From contig JBBHKE010000159.1 in assembly GCA_037447655.1 (NCBI GenBank), forward strand, positions 58,762-122,761: DNA of 64,000 nt, given 5' to 3'. The notes beneath the pieces are model-generated. The model was not told where the DNA came from and did no database searches. It saw nothing but the letters and a program-made list of their open reading frames with translations. Within the stretch, counting starts at the first letter, position 1, and every line of letters starts with the position of its first letter. This DNA is from Zygnema cylindricum. Taxonomy: Eukaryota; Streptophyta; Zygnematophyceae; Zygnematales; Zygnemataceae. This document shows positions 23,841 to 34,794 of this stretch, piece after piece. A program made the position numbers and the translations under genes.

Positions 23841-25156
23841 TTAGTCCTTTCCGTTTCCCACCTCCTGGGCTTCTTGCTCAGCTAGGTATAATGCAATATC
23901 CTCTTGGAGACCTTCATTTACATCGACTGTTTTGAGAGAGCCTTTATCTGTACAGTCTTTAGCGTAATGATCTGGACCTCCACATTTGAAACAAGTGACT
24001 TTCTTTTTGGGTTTTGTGCACTCTCTACTAAAATGTCCCTCCTCTCCACAGTTATAACAGTTAATCTTTTTCAATTGTGCACACTCAAATGCTCTATGAC
24101 CCCTTTTCTGACAAATAGTGCATGTGGGGATGGTAAGGTTAGGCTTCTGAGCATTAATGTTCGGTTTAGGACTTTTAATGTACCCCCCTCTATTGTTAAA
24201 TTTATTTCCTGCATTAACACTATGTCCACCCCTTTGATTTCCCCTGAAGATATTTTGCCTATTCACCAGACCAGCATTCAAACCCTCTTCAACAAATTCC
24301 TCCTCATCCCACTGTGATACTTCATTTAAATTACCCCTGAGTGATCGAGTTTCCCGATTATACCCCAACTGATCCTCTAATTCCAATGACTTATCTTGTA
24401 ATTCCTTCAAATTATTAAAATTTTGATGTTTTAGCTCTGATTTCAGTATAGGATTCAAATAGTTCAAGAAATGCAATTTAGCCATTTCATCAGTCAAACC
24501 TATGACATGAATGCTAGATGAGTCAAATTCCACAATATAATCCTTCACAGATCCAGTCTGCTTACAATTCAGCCACTTTTCTTCCATTCTGGATTTAAAA
24601 GTGACAGACAAGAACGCGATTTGATCGCGGTTTTAAAAGTTTCCCAATCAGCATTATCAAGAATCAATTTAGACCTTCTCTGAGTATAATACCAAATTTG
24701 AGCATCGCCTTTCAGACAGCTAACTGCAAAAGAAGTGTAATCATCACGATCGCAATTTCTAGACTCCAAAAAATACTCCATATGAAAAATCCAAGCATCC
24801 AACTCATCGATCCTCTTACCATCAAACGATGGTGCCTCACTAATAGACAATTTCAGATCCCTTATCTTCTTAGGTCTATCATGATCATCCTCCCTAAAAC
24901 TGGCATTTCTTTTACTACTCTCACCCTTTTGGTCATTCATATCATTGTTGGTCTGAATTAAGTTAATAAGTTCATCTAATTTCTCATTTGAAACATTTCC
25001 ATTTTCTTTAACAAGTTTCAATTCACTTTTCAATTCGGAAATGGTTTCATCCACAGCGGTAGCATGATTATTAAATCTTTTGACCAATTTCACAGTTCGC
25101 TTCTTCAACACATTCACAGCATTCTCCATTTCACGTTTCCATGCAGAATTTGCCAT
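23841..25156 (-). pseudogene. Gypsy-1 gag
   Basis: The start ATG is at 25156-25154 (MANSAWKREME). A coiled-coil-like N-terminus is followed by the retrotransposon gag domain (LDAWIFHMEYFLESRN, AQIWYY, FKSRMEEKW). One frameshift lies near 24600 between frames 25156-24569 and 24611-23841. Three CCHC zinc knuckles with CX2CX4HX4C spacing follow: CTICQKRGHRAFEC, CYNCGEEGHFSREC and CFKCGGPDHYAKDC. Three knuckles is more than the usual one or two for plant gypsy elements. Confidence 0.9.
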
Positions 25157-25923
25157 TATCACACGATTATTTCAAGCAAAAGGAAAGATAGAAAATAATT
25201 CCCCATAGAAATTTGCTGCAGGTTTGAAGTCTTTGGATTGCTCCAATCCAAAACTTCTTCTCCTTAACAAATCCTTTGAAAATATCAAGATCTGAGAAAT
25301 GAAAAAGACATTGACAATAAGTTAGTACAAATTTAAATTTTCAATTTCTCGACATTGAAACAGAAATGTAAGAATTTCCCCACAAATTTTGCAATAGCAA
25401 AAATTGAAAGCTATCAAAGGTAAGATTTAACCATAAATTTTGCAACAACAAAATTGAAATCAATCAAAGGTAACAATTTAGGGTTTGAAAAGTTTTGAGT
25501 CATTTCTGGACTCCTTTGCTCTTGAAGAAGTAAAGTACCCCACTTTCCTTCTCCTCCATTAGCAAATTTCTCACTTCCCACTACATCAAGATCTTTTTTT
25601 CTCTCTAATCCTCACCTCCTCACCCTTCATGGCTACAAGCCCTTCCTCTACACATGAATCATTGCTAGGAGAAGGCAAGTTTGTTTGGCCTCTAGGTAAT
25701 TGGAGTGAGCTTTAACGGTGGCTACACTGCCCACCCTGCCTTAGTCCTGAGGACCTAAGCACGCCCCACATCTAACCAGCGGCCGCTGGCTGTGTGATCA
25801 CTTAGTTTCCCTCCAATCCCCTACCACTTCACATTGTGGTTCTACCGACACAGGTTAGAGCACCCTCACCGGTCACGGCAGTCGATATTCGAGTGAGCAA
25901 ACTTCTCCCTGGTTTCTAACCAA

Positions 25924-25935
25924 GCTTTGATACCA
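25924..25935 (-). other. Gypsy-1 primer binding site (tRNA-iMet 3' end)
   Basis: On the - strand TGGTATCAAAGC lies 2 bases after the 5' LTR. It matches the standard initiator tRNA-Met PBS (TGGTATCAGAGC) with one mismatch. This contrasts with the copia elements here. Confidence 0.9.
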
Positions 25936-25937
25936 TA

Positions 25938-26907
25938 TGTAACAGGATCTCCTACCTCTTAGAAAATCCCATTACTACAAACAATCACAACCACACATTC
26001 CACACATTGGAAAATACACATCCACATTGGACAACACTCACATAAGGATAAACTTTAAATTAGAAGAAGCTTCTGTCCACATAACATTAGCTTGGTCTCT
26101 TGCCCTCGTGGCTCAACCCTTCTTATTAAAGTGTTTTCCACTACCCTCCACTCTTAATAATTCTATCTCTTAACTACTAAAATACTATTTAGTTAGTAAG
26201 AGATTTCAATGCAAAATGCCCTTTTCTCCAATTTGGTATTAATCGCTCAAGACCAAGATCAGCCGGAATTTCCACAAACTTTTCCCAAAGGAAAAGATGT
26301 CTAGTCTCCTCTTACACTTCACTATTTATCCATCATCGCCCTGGACTAGCCAGGCCAGAGTCAAAGCTCCGTTTGAACAGGCTTTTACCTGGGCCAATCA
26401 TTGATCAGCAAGGACTCGGACTGACCAATGCAAAAGCGTGCGAAATCTCCCCCTAACTACATAGCATTTACTAACCAATCAAACACTACATTTTACTACG
26501 TAGCATTTACGTGCAAAAGTGCACGCAAATCGAAACGCGACTTCGCACTATCGTGCGTCGCGAATTTAACTTGCGAAACTACCTACGAAACTTACAAATT
26601 TGAATTATGACGTTTCGTACTAAAAATAGTACGAAACGAACCATAATAGGTACCAAACCAATATTAGTACTTTATATAGACGTACGCCTTAAATTCCGCG
26701 ACTACTTTGACCCTTAACCCGTTTCAATGTTACCCACCTATTATTTTGACCCCTAGCTGTCACCTAAATACACCCATCGCTATATCTTTTGAAATAGGAC
26801 TCTAAATCGAGCGATTCTTTCGCGAACGTCCACCAAATTTAGTACTCTATATTCATAACACCTAAATACCCCTTTACAAACAAGTTCGATCTGCTTTTAC
26901 TGTTACA
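25938..26907 (-). repeat. Gypsy-1 5' LTR
   Basis: A 970-bp LTR with intact TGTAACA..TGTTACA ends. It has the same length as the 3' copy and no indel against it. Confidence 0.95.
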
Positions 26908-27497
26908 GGCGGCGTGTGCGACTTGCTGGGGTGCCCTCAGAGATTTCTCACGATTTCGTCAAGTGGCATCGGAATTTTAAGACCCCTAGAATGGGAAAGT
27001 CCGTACCAAACGAAACGCGATAAAACACAACGAATTGTGTACTTTGATGGACGCAAACGGACAAAATATAACGAATGGTGTACCATTCGCCGTCGCTATA
27101 ATTCTTTTGAAATTTTTGTAAAAAAATTTACACGTGCGAATACGTGTTCCTATTTGTTTCTGAAAAATACTTTGTTTTAAAACACATCGGCCGTGTATTT
27201 TAAAGGAAAGTTTGAATATGACGTGTTTTGGCGCGGTCGTGGGTCGAAGAACACAAGACATCAACATATAGTACATCTTAAATTTGATGATGACGCAAAA
27301 TATACTTTTTTTTTTCTATTTTTTTGTACAGCTGAAACTTATGCGGTACGGCTCTAAGTTGTATAGGAAAACGACATAAAATAACCCTTACCTTGGCACA
27401 AAGAGACGCACCCTTACCCGCATTATACAGTCATGGGCTTTCCGTCAATGAAAAGCTATAGTACTTAATTACTAAAACAATGCGTACTCAAGTGCTA

Positions 27498-28078
27498 CTC
27501 CCTGAATCGTTATTAGCGATAAGAAATTATTAGTATTAGAAAATAATTAGCATTATAAATTACGATTTTCATTTTTTTTTGAAAAAGATGTTTAATACTA
27601 ATTGATCATTAATTCTAATTTTGGTACTATAGATCTGCCATCAGGATCTTCACAGTAAAATAGGTAAACGTACAAAATCTGACAAATAGTATATTGTCGA
27701 GTCCTTTAACTCTATGTTTTTCATAACTCTAATTTGGGTGTTTGCGCGAATAATTATTACGCCACACATATCTTTACACAAAAATAGGTACGATTTTATT
27801 ACGTCTCTTATTCTGAGCGTAGTTTTACATGCGATCGCGATTATTTTAATCCATGTTTTATAATTTTTTTACTGAATAAAGTACCGTTTTATACGGACAA
27901 ACACGTCCGTACACCACAATATTCAATAACGTCATAAATTATAATTATGAACGATAATTCTTTAGAAAAGTAATTAGCGTCAAGGAAAATTTAGATTTAT
28001 CAATTCTATTTCGGGTTTTGGAATCAAAAGTTGGGGGCACCGATAAAGAGTTCATAACGCTAATAACGATTCGCGGGG
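27498..28078. mobile_element. MITE-4, TA-flanked TIR element
   Basis: A 581-bp element with ends CTCCCTGAATCGTTATTAGCG and CGCTAATAACGATTCGCGGGG, flanked by TA (27496-27497 and 28079-28080). The terminal repeat belongs to the same family as MITE-1 to MITE-3, with changed outer bases. The AT-rich interior has repeated TTATTAG/AATTAGC words and no coding capacity. Confidence 0.8.
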
Positions 28079-28145
28079 TAGCTTATTCCCTATTACAAAA
28101 TTTTGAAAGATACGTAGCGTGATAATGCCCGTCGCAACGCTATGG

Positions 28146-29279
28146 TGTTGTAAATTGAAATCTTTATTTCAATAGATAAGGCTGTGATAGGGGCTAATGA
28201 CTTATAATATTTTCTAAATGGTTTTTGTTGTAATACTTACCTTTATTAGTGTTATATTAGCAGAAGTACAATAGAGTGAACTGTACTTCTACAAGGACGC
28301 GCGTCGCCCATGCATGTTTTACGGAGTGGCACCGACAATCAGTTACACGCATCACGCATTAGACAAGCGCATTCCACGAATCGGACAAACAGAATTCGGA
28401 ACGGATATTTCGGAAATATATGGTACGGTATTATACTTCTGCAAGGGCACACGTCAACAATTAAATATAACGCAGATATTCCGGAGTGGCAACCAACATC
28501 CACATATGCGTGTCACAAACAATACGGGCAGGTTTATCGAATCCCACAGACGAAGACTAATCCGAACATCCGGGACAAAATTGTGAGAGATCGAAAGTAG
28601 GACGTCGATACAAGACAATTCGACGGACGCGATTAAACTGGGGACTACAATGACTAAGTGCGTCGTACGCACTTAGGATGTTCGTACCTCGAAATCAACA
28701 TTTATCTAGACTTTTGCAATTAATGTTGACTAAGCAATCGACAACGTTAAGTGTACGGGCGTTATTTGTAAATATCTAGAAAGCAAATGGTTGGCATTTA
28801 GTGCATTTGAATTTAGTGTTTCACTGTTAATTTTGCAGCAGGTAATAATTAGAGTTATGGAAGTACTTACGATACAGTGATGTATAGGTAAGACACTTTG
28901 TCGTAAGTCAGGATAGTACTGTAGTATGGTCACCCGAATTAGTGTGACCAGTAGATACTCACGTGAGTATATAGGTTAGGACTTATCAAATTTTGATTCA
29001 TCCAGTTTTGGGATTATGATACTTTAAGGGCAGTTTTTGGAAAACATCCATGCGTCATATCATATGGTTTACTAGGTCATTTGGGCTGCAATTTTGGGAA
29101 TTGTCATGTTACTGTGTTGTGTATCACTATGGCAAATTTGAGGCATATTGGCCTTTTTGTCTTATTTTGTGTAAGTTGAAAGTTGGCTGTTGAGAAGGTA
29201 CTTGATAGTTTTTGCTAATTTCCATGTCTACTTCCACTACTACTGTTGGTACTCCTGCAACGGTGGTTGTTGAACAACA
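28146..29279 (+). repeat. Copia-1 5' LTR (contains gag start)
   Basis: It starts TGTTGTAAATTG and ends GAACAACA just before the PBS. The last 56 bases are the first 18 gag codons plus two bases (ATG at 29224). The boundary was set by the matching end of the 3' LTR. Confidence 0.85.
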
Positions 29280-30617
29280 AGTTATGGGCCTTTCGTCAAG
29301 AATTCCTATCTTCTATGGCCAAAAGTATGAGTACTGGGCGGCAATGGTTGAATCTTCGTTTGAAAGTGCTGACTTATTGGGAGTCTTGGATGTCTCCCTT
29401 AATGAAACAGATCCGAGTTGGGCGAAAAATAATTCAATGGCAAACAATCTAATTCTTTATATTTCAGAAAATCTGGTCATATCTCGACTTAAAATCAAGA
29501 AGGCGAGGGAGATTTGGACATCACTAAAATCTGTTTTTGAGAAAGCGAATGTCCAAAAGAAACTCTTGGTGGCTGGAAAAAATTCGGGGTAAAAATACTC
29601 GGGGGGAACTATAATCGATTATTGTGACAACTTTCGTGCACTTATTGATGCACACTCTTCTGCTAGGGGTCATTTCTTGAGTTTCAGCATGCAGCTCTGC
29701 TTATTAGACGTCTTCATAGTAGCATGAAAGGTGTGTTTGCTCAGTTAAAGAGTCATGATAAAGCTAGTTGGTCATTTCAATTAGCATATAATCTTATATT
29801 GGAGGAAGAGTATAATACTAAACTCCTTGAAGGAGAAGGAAAGGTTGAAGCTTTTGCCACAGACTTTGACAAAAGAAACCAATTTAATCAGAATAGGAAT
29901 CAGTTTAGCCAGAATCAGAATCAGTTTAAGCAGTTTAATCCGAGGCCAAATAGACAATCTTCTACTGCTTCTTTCTATTGTTATGAGAAGGGTCATGGAT
30001 ACAGGTACTGTCCTAAGCTAAAAAAGGCTAATGAGACAGATTTATACAGGCCAGGTTGGCAGCAAAGCCAATATCACAAAGGCTTTTCTCGAAATCCTAC
30101 CCGTGGGAATGCTCTCTTTTCAGCTTTTGCTATTGATGTAGATGAGTCTATGAGCTTCAATGAGCAAGAGGAGGCGGAGTTATTTGCTACTGCGACAGCC
30201 ATGGAGGGTCGTAAGGATGCACGATGGATCATGGACACGGGAGCATCGGCCCACATGTGTTGGAACAAGGCGGCTTTTACAAATCTGAAGCAAACACCTC
30301 CAAAGAGTATCTACTATGCTTATGGCATGAGTGTTCAACCGTCAGCTCAGGGTGATGTGTCTCTAATGGTAGATGTGGGGGGAAAGTCAGTAGAGAGAAC
30401 TCTTCACAATGTTTTGTATATTCCAAACTTCAAAAAGGATCTTTTCTCTACATCCTTACTAGAGAGCAAAGGCTTTAAAGTCATTCTAAAAAGAGGTAGA
30501 CAGGTTGTGAGCAAGAAAAGAAAAGTAGCAGTAACACGAACTATAGATATTAGCAAAATGTACCGGATGGACATGGTTGAATACAAGGAAAATGATGTTC
30601 TCTACTCTAATGTCTAA
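29224..30617 (+). pseudogene. Copia-1 gag and protease
   Basis: The ATG at 29224 is inside the LTR. The frame runs MSTSTTT..VVVEQQVMGLSSRIPIF and stops near 29592. After a decayed stretch the frame is open again 29724-30617. The zinc knuckle reads SFYCYEKGHGYRYC: its first Cys is Ser, so the CCHC motif is broken. The protease active site WIMDTGASAHMC is intact. The frame ends in TAA (30615-30617) just before the pre-integrase block ELWHKRLGHMNYDNL. Confidence 0.85.
29280..29294 (+). other. Copia-1 half-tRNA-iMet primer binding site
   Basis: AGTTATGGGCCTTTC follows the LTR. GTTATGGGCC matches the complement of the anticodon arm of plant initiator tRNA-Met (GGTTATGGGCCCACC) at 10 consecutive bases; the first G is A. 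It is also gag codons (V-M-G). Confidence 0.75.
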
Positions 30618-31750
30618 TATGATAATGAGTTGTGGCATAAAAGATTAGGACACATGAATTATGATAATCTAATCAAAATGGTGAATTCGGGAAAAGTTGA
30701 TGGAGTTTCTCTCACTTCTCATCCTATAAAATCATGTGATGGTTGTTCATTTGGCAAGATCCACAGATTACCATATCCACATGAAGCAGACCACGGATCA
30801 AAAAGAGTTCTACAGCTAATACATTCTAAGTTATCGGTCCTTCACAAGTGGCTTCCGCTAGAGGCGTCCGCTATATGGTCACATTTACAGATGACTACAC
30901 AAGGTACACCAAAGTTTACTTCATGCAAAATAAAAGTGAAGTGTTTATTCACTTGAAAAACTACAAATCGTGGGCGGAAAAGCTTCATGGAGTTCCAATC
31001 TCGGCGTTGAGATCGGACTATGAGGGAGAATACACATCAAAGGAATTTGAAGAATTTCTCCTTCAAGAAGGCATCAGTCACAATCTTAGAGATCCATATA
31101 CACCAAAACACAATGGTGTTTCTGAAAGATTAAATAGGACAATGATAGGGAGCACTCGGCCCATGCTTGCAGATAAAGGGCTAGATTTGAAATTCTGGGC
31201 TGAAACACTTAATTGTGCTGTTTATTTTAAGAACAGAATTGCTTCTAGATTTGTTAGCACCATACCTTATGAGCTTTGGACAGGAGAGAAACTTGATGTT
31301 AGCCACTTTAAAAATCTTTGGCAGCAAGTGTTTTATTCTAGATACTTCACAGGATAGATGGAAAATGGAGGCTAAGGGCTTACCAAGAATTTTTATGGGG
31401 TATGATGATAATGCAAAAGGATATAGAGTGTTTGTATTTAAAAACAGAAAGTGATTATATCTAGGAATATCCAGATTAAAGATGAACAGGATTCGGTTGA
31501 CCTTTTTAAAATGCGAGATCAACCGACAAAGGATAAACAAGAATATGTCATTTTTCACCATACGCAGCGAGTCTACTTTCCAACAGCAGGTGGGACACCT
31601 CTTCCTTCAGTTTCTCTAATGCCTTTACAGGATGCTTCACCACAAGCTACGCCTGAGGTGGAAAGAACTATTACAGACTCTATACCAGATCAAGTTACGG
31701 TTCACACTAAACTGAAAAATCAGAGATTGCCGACGATCTCAACCTCGTAA
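30618..31750 (+). pseudogene. Copia-1 integrase
   Basis: The pre-integrase zinc region (WHKRLGHMNYD..CDGCSFGK) is frame 30630-30956. After a frameshift the core is 30848-31357: D in FTDDYTRYTK, D in RSDYEGEY (family RSDNGGEY, two residues changed) and E in VSERLNRT. A further frameshift near 31320 leads to the C-terminal part (DRWKMEAKGLPRIFMGYDDNAKGYRVFVF) and a linker. Confidence 0.85.
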
Positions 31751-31779
31751 TTTTCGGGGGGAAAGAGATCTAGTAGCTG

Positions 31780-33377
31780 TCTGCAAGCAGAATCTCACTT
31801 TGCTTTTTCTGCAGCTACAGAGGAGCCACTAACAATCCAGGAGTCCTTCTCATCCCGTGAGAGAAATCAATGGATCGAGGCGGCAAACGATGAAATGAAA
31901 TCTATTATGGAGGCACAGACATTGGAGCTGGTGGATCTTCCTTCGGGCAGAAAAGCCATTGGCAGCAAATGGGTATTCAAGGTGAAGCTGAACCCGGACA
32001 ACACCATCGAAAGGTATAACGCCAGACTAGTGGCTAAAGGGTATAATAAAATAAAAAGGTATTGACTTTGAGAAAACCTTCTCTCCAGTTGTCAAATTTC
32101 TCACTATCAGAATTTTTCTAAGTCTAGCGGCTATAGAGAATATGGAAATACAACAAATGGATGTTAAAACTGCCATTTTGCATGGAGAGTTAGAAGAAAT
32201 CATTTATATGAAACAACCTGAAATGTAAGTTTAAAAAGGAAAGGAAGAATTAGTGTGTAAATTGATGAAATCTTTGTATGGGCTAAAACAAGCCCCGTGT
32301 CAATGGAATTTGAAGTTAGATGAGTTTTTGACTTGGTTGGGATATAAGAGGATTAGCTCAAATCATTCTGTATATGTCATACAAAGGGAGGATGGGATAC
32401 TATACATTGCTGTATATGTGGATGACTTATTATTGTTAAGTAAGTCAATGGATGAAATAAACGACATTAAAGCGGCTTTAAGGTCTAGGTTCGAGATGAA
32501 AGACCTTGGTGAGGCCAAGTATATTTTAAGAATACTGGTAGAAAGTGACAGAAACTAAAGGCTGATTATGTTAACTCAGAAAGAAGCAATAGGTAACATG
32601 TTGGAAAGATTTGACATGAAAGATGTAAAGGGATCTATAACTCGCATGGAATTCAAGCAAAAATTGGAAGGAAGGGATTCAGACTCAGGCATTATGGTGT
32701 GTGAGAGTCTAGAGTCATGGGAGGAGGAGTTAATGGCTTCAAAGCCAAACAGACAGGTAGTTGGAAGTCTTATATATTTTATGAATTGTATGAGACCTGA
32801 TATTGCAGCAGCTGTGGGGGTCTTGAGTAGAAGTTCGAGAATCCTAAAAAGGCGGACTGGGAAGCAGCAAAAAGGGTGCTGAGTTATCTTGCAGGTACTT
32901 GAAATCTTAAGCTTGTACTCGGAGGAGGAGAGGTGAAAATACAGACGTTGAGCGATGCCAAGCCGGAAATTTACGACCGGCTTTGTTTTGAAGATTCGAG
33001 ACATAACTTGCTGCTAGAGTAGCAAATTACAAAAGGTTACAACTTAATCCACAATGGAGTCAGAGAATATGGCAACAGCTTCCACCCTCAAGGAGCTCCT
33101 ATGGGTCAAGTTTGTTTTACAGGAACTTAGGTATATGCAAACTAGTTCTCAAGCTATCTAGTGTGACAACCAGGCAGTCATTGCAATTGCCTCTAACCCC
33201 ATCCATAACTTTTAGAGCAAACACATAGATGTTAGCTTCACTTTGTTAGAGAAAAAATAATTGCAAAAGTTGTTAAGTTATTTACCGGACGAGAAGAAGG
33301 TAGCTGACATGTTAACAAAAGCCCTTCCCGCTCCTAAGTTACAATTTTGCAAAGATACTATTGGACTAAGTGAGTAA
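31780..33377 (+). pseudogene. Copia-1 reverse transcriptase and RNase H
   Basis: RT begins at about 31860 (NQWIEAANDEM, KAIGSKWVFKVKLNPDNTIERY) and is broken by frameshifts near 32050 and a stop near 32229. It resumes with LYGLKQAPCQWN and the catalytic YVDDLLLLS (32253-32558). RNase H remnants continue with frameshifts to a TAA at 33375-33377. Confidence 0.85.
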
Positions 33378-33387
33378 CTGAGTCTAA

Positions 33388-33400
33388 AGATTTAGGGGAG
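33388..33400 (+). other. Copia-1 polypurine tract
   Basis: AAGATTTAGGGGAG-type purine-rich sequence ends immediately before the 3' LTR. Copia-4 has the same TTTAGGGGAG. Confidence 0.8.
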
Positions 33401-34430
33401 TGTTGTAATTTATAAAATCTTTATTTCTGTAAATAAGGGTAAATATAACTTAGATGATTTTTCTAAGTTGTATACTGTAGGACTTACCTTAATTAGCGTT
33501 ACAGTAGCAAAAAGTACAGTAGAGTGCATTGTACTTTTACAAGGACACGTGTCGCCAAAAGAACGTATGTAGGTTTTTCTGAGTGGTGCCGACAGTCAGC
33601 CACACGCGTGACGCAGTTCACGATATGATTCTCAAGATCGGACGAACGGGATTTGAACCAGGTATTCCGAAAATAAATGGTACAGTTCGACGGTACCATC
33701 GTCGATTGAATTTGTTCCCACGGACGCGATTCAACTGGGACCACAAGCGTGATTCACGAGGGACCACAAACGTGATTCGCGTGGGACCACAAGTGACGAA
33801 GCACTCAGGTGCTTCGTACTACACGACCACACTCGGCTAGATTTTTGCGACTCTTGCTGACTAAGCATTCGGAATGTTTTGTGTACAGTTGGAACGTTTT
33901 GTGTACAGTTCAATATCTAGAAATATCTGAATAACATTGTTTTGTATTTTAGAGTAATAAAAAATAGTGTTCCATTAAGCACGTTTTTAGAAAGTAATAA
34001 TTAGGGTTTTGAGGTACAGTGACGTACAGGTAGGATGCGTTGTCGTTAGTCAAGATAAAAACTGTAGTAACGATTACCCAAATTCGTATAGATGAATAGA
34101 AACAAATTTTGAGTATATAACTTAGGACTTAGCCAATTTTGTAGTATCCAGTATTGGGAATATAATTTTCTAAGGGCATTTTTTGGGAAACCTCCAGACA
34201 ACATATCTTATGGTTTACAAGGTCATTTGGGCTGAAATTTTAAGATTTCTCAGTTTATTGAATTTTTTATCATTATGTAAAATTTGAGGTATTTTGGCTA
34301 TCTGAGTCATATTTTGTGTCTATTCAAAATTGGCAGTTGAGTAGGTATTTTGATAGTTTCCATTGTTTTTCATGTCTATTTCCACTACTACTGCTGGTTC
34401 TTCTCATGCAACGGTGGTTGTAGAACAACA
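33401..34430 (+). repeat. Copia-1 3' LTR
   Basis: It starts TGTTGTAATTTA and ends GTAGAACAACA. It carries a CACGTG box (33546-33551) and an antisense tRNA-like block. Its end repeats the gag start (MSISTTTAGSS..VVVEQQ), which is LTR sequence and not a second element. Confidence 0.88.
33600..33665 (-). other. tRNA-like block, antisense in Copia-1 3' LTR
   Basis: On the - strand a perfect B-box GGTTCAAATCC lies at 33659-33649, in the context CCTGGTTCAAATCCCG. The D-arm side is too decayed to draw. A damaged equivalent (CGTTCCGAATTCTG) is in the 5' LTR near 28400. Confidence 0.45.
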
Positions 34431-34779
34431 AGTACCTTTGTTTATTTTTCAGTCTTTTGATTGGTTTGTACATTAATAGATAGGGGTTGTGAGAGGGGAT
34501 TAGGAGTTAGAGGATCGAGGAGGTAGCCGCCTCTCTCCGAACAAGCTTGTATAAATATTGGCTTCTCTGCCACTTGATAACTAATCACCTGGTTGGGTGG
34601 TTGGGTGTTTTCAGTGATTCTTTTTGCTTGGAAATCAAGGGATTCTAGAGTGCACAGGGGGCAGTCACATTGTCTATTTGCTTACTTGGGTAGCAGTGAT
34701 CGAAATTGAAAGAGGACTAGCCAAAAGTTACCTAGAGGCTTCTTGAATTCAATGTTCTAATGGGGGACACATAATTGCA
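34431..34779 (+). repeat. Copia-2 5' LTR, 3' portion only
   Basis: It aligns with 59984-60324 (AGTCTTTTGATTGGTT, GATAGGGGTTGTGAGAGGGG, GTTACCTAGAGGCTTC). The first ~650 bp are missing at the Copia-1 junction. A TATA box TATAAATAT is at 34550-34558. The LTR ends ATAATTGCA, directly before the PBS. Confidence 0.85.
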
Positions 34780-34794
34780 GGTTATGGGGCCACC
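34760..34794 (+). pseudogene. Copia-2 gag start with PBS, cut by Copia-3
   Basis: The ATG at 34760 is in the LTR and is followed by GGG GAC ACA TAA, an in-frame stop five codons in. The PBS GGTTATGGGGCCACC (34780-34794) follows the LTR. Its last five bases CCACC are the target duplicated by Copia-3. Confidence 0.8.

Larger units (their letters stand above)
19134..26907 (-). mobile_element. Gypsy-1, Ty3/gypsy chromovirus-type LTR retrotransposon
   Basis: A 7774-bp element flanked by the 5-bp duplication GGCGG (19129-19133 and 26908-26912), in - orientation. The order is gag, protease, RT, RNase H, integrase with a chromodomain-like tail, which is the Ty3/gypsy order. The two LTRs are equal in length and differ at roughly 18 sites by eye, so the insertion is fairly recent. 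The genes nevertheless carry frameshifts and a stop, so it is not autonomous. Between PBS and gag lies a leader of about 770 bp without other features. Confidence 0.95.
18889..27413. mobile_element. PIF/Harbinger-like TIR element split by Gypsy-1
   Basis: The ends GGGTGCGTCTCT (18889-18900) and AGAGACGCACCC (27402-27413) are inverted repeats that continue as ATGTAC/TTTGTG. They are flanked by TTA (18886-18888 and 27414-27416). TTA duplication with G-rich ends is typical of PIF/Harbinger elements. Without Gypsy-1 and one TSD copy the element is about 746 bp and has no transposase, so it is a non-autonomous derivative. Confidence 0.75.
28146..34430 (+). mobile_element. Copia-1, Ty1/copia element with mismatched LTRs
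   Basis: The order is gag, protease, integrase, RT, RNase H on +, the Ty1/copia order. The LTRs (1134 and 1030 bp) are clearly of one family but strongly diverged. The 5-base flanks (TATGG left, AGTAC right) do not match. The right flank is the interior of a Copia-2 LTR, whose first ~650 bp are missing. It is probably a recombinant of two related insertions. Confidence 0.85.

Noticed and set aside
19624-26610. 60-codon ORF present twice (19624 and 26428)
   Set aside because: The two copies are the two LTRs of Gypsy-1; conservation reflects duplication, not coding.
18847-27180. ORFs 18847-19158 and 26914-27180 as one gene split by Gypsy-1
   Set aside because: Both lie in the Harbinger-like element and show no family signature; joining across the TSD gives nothing recognisable.
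34370-34430. Apparent second gag start after the Copia-1 3' LTR (tandem element)
   Set aside because: The gag start is part of the LTR itself, as shown by the 5' LTR and by Copia-4 with its TSD.
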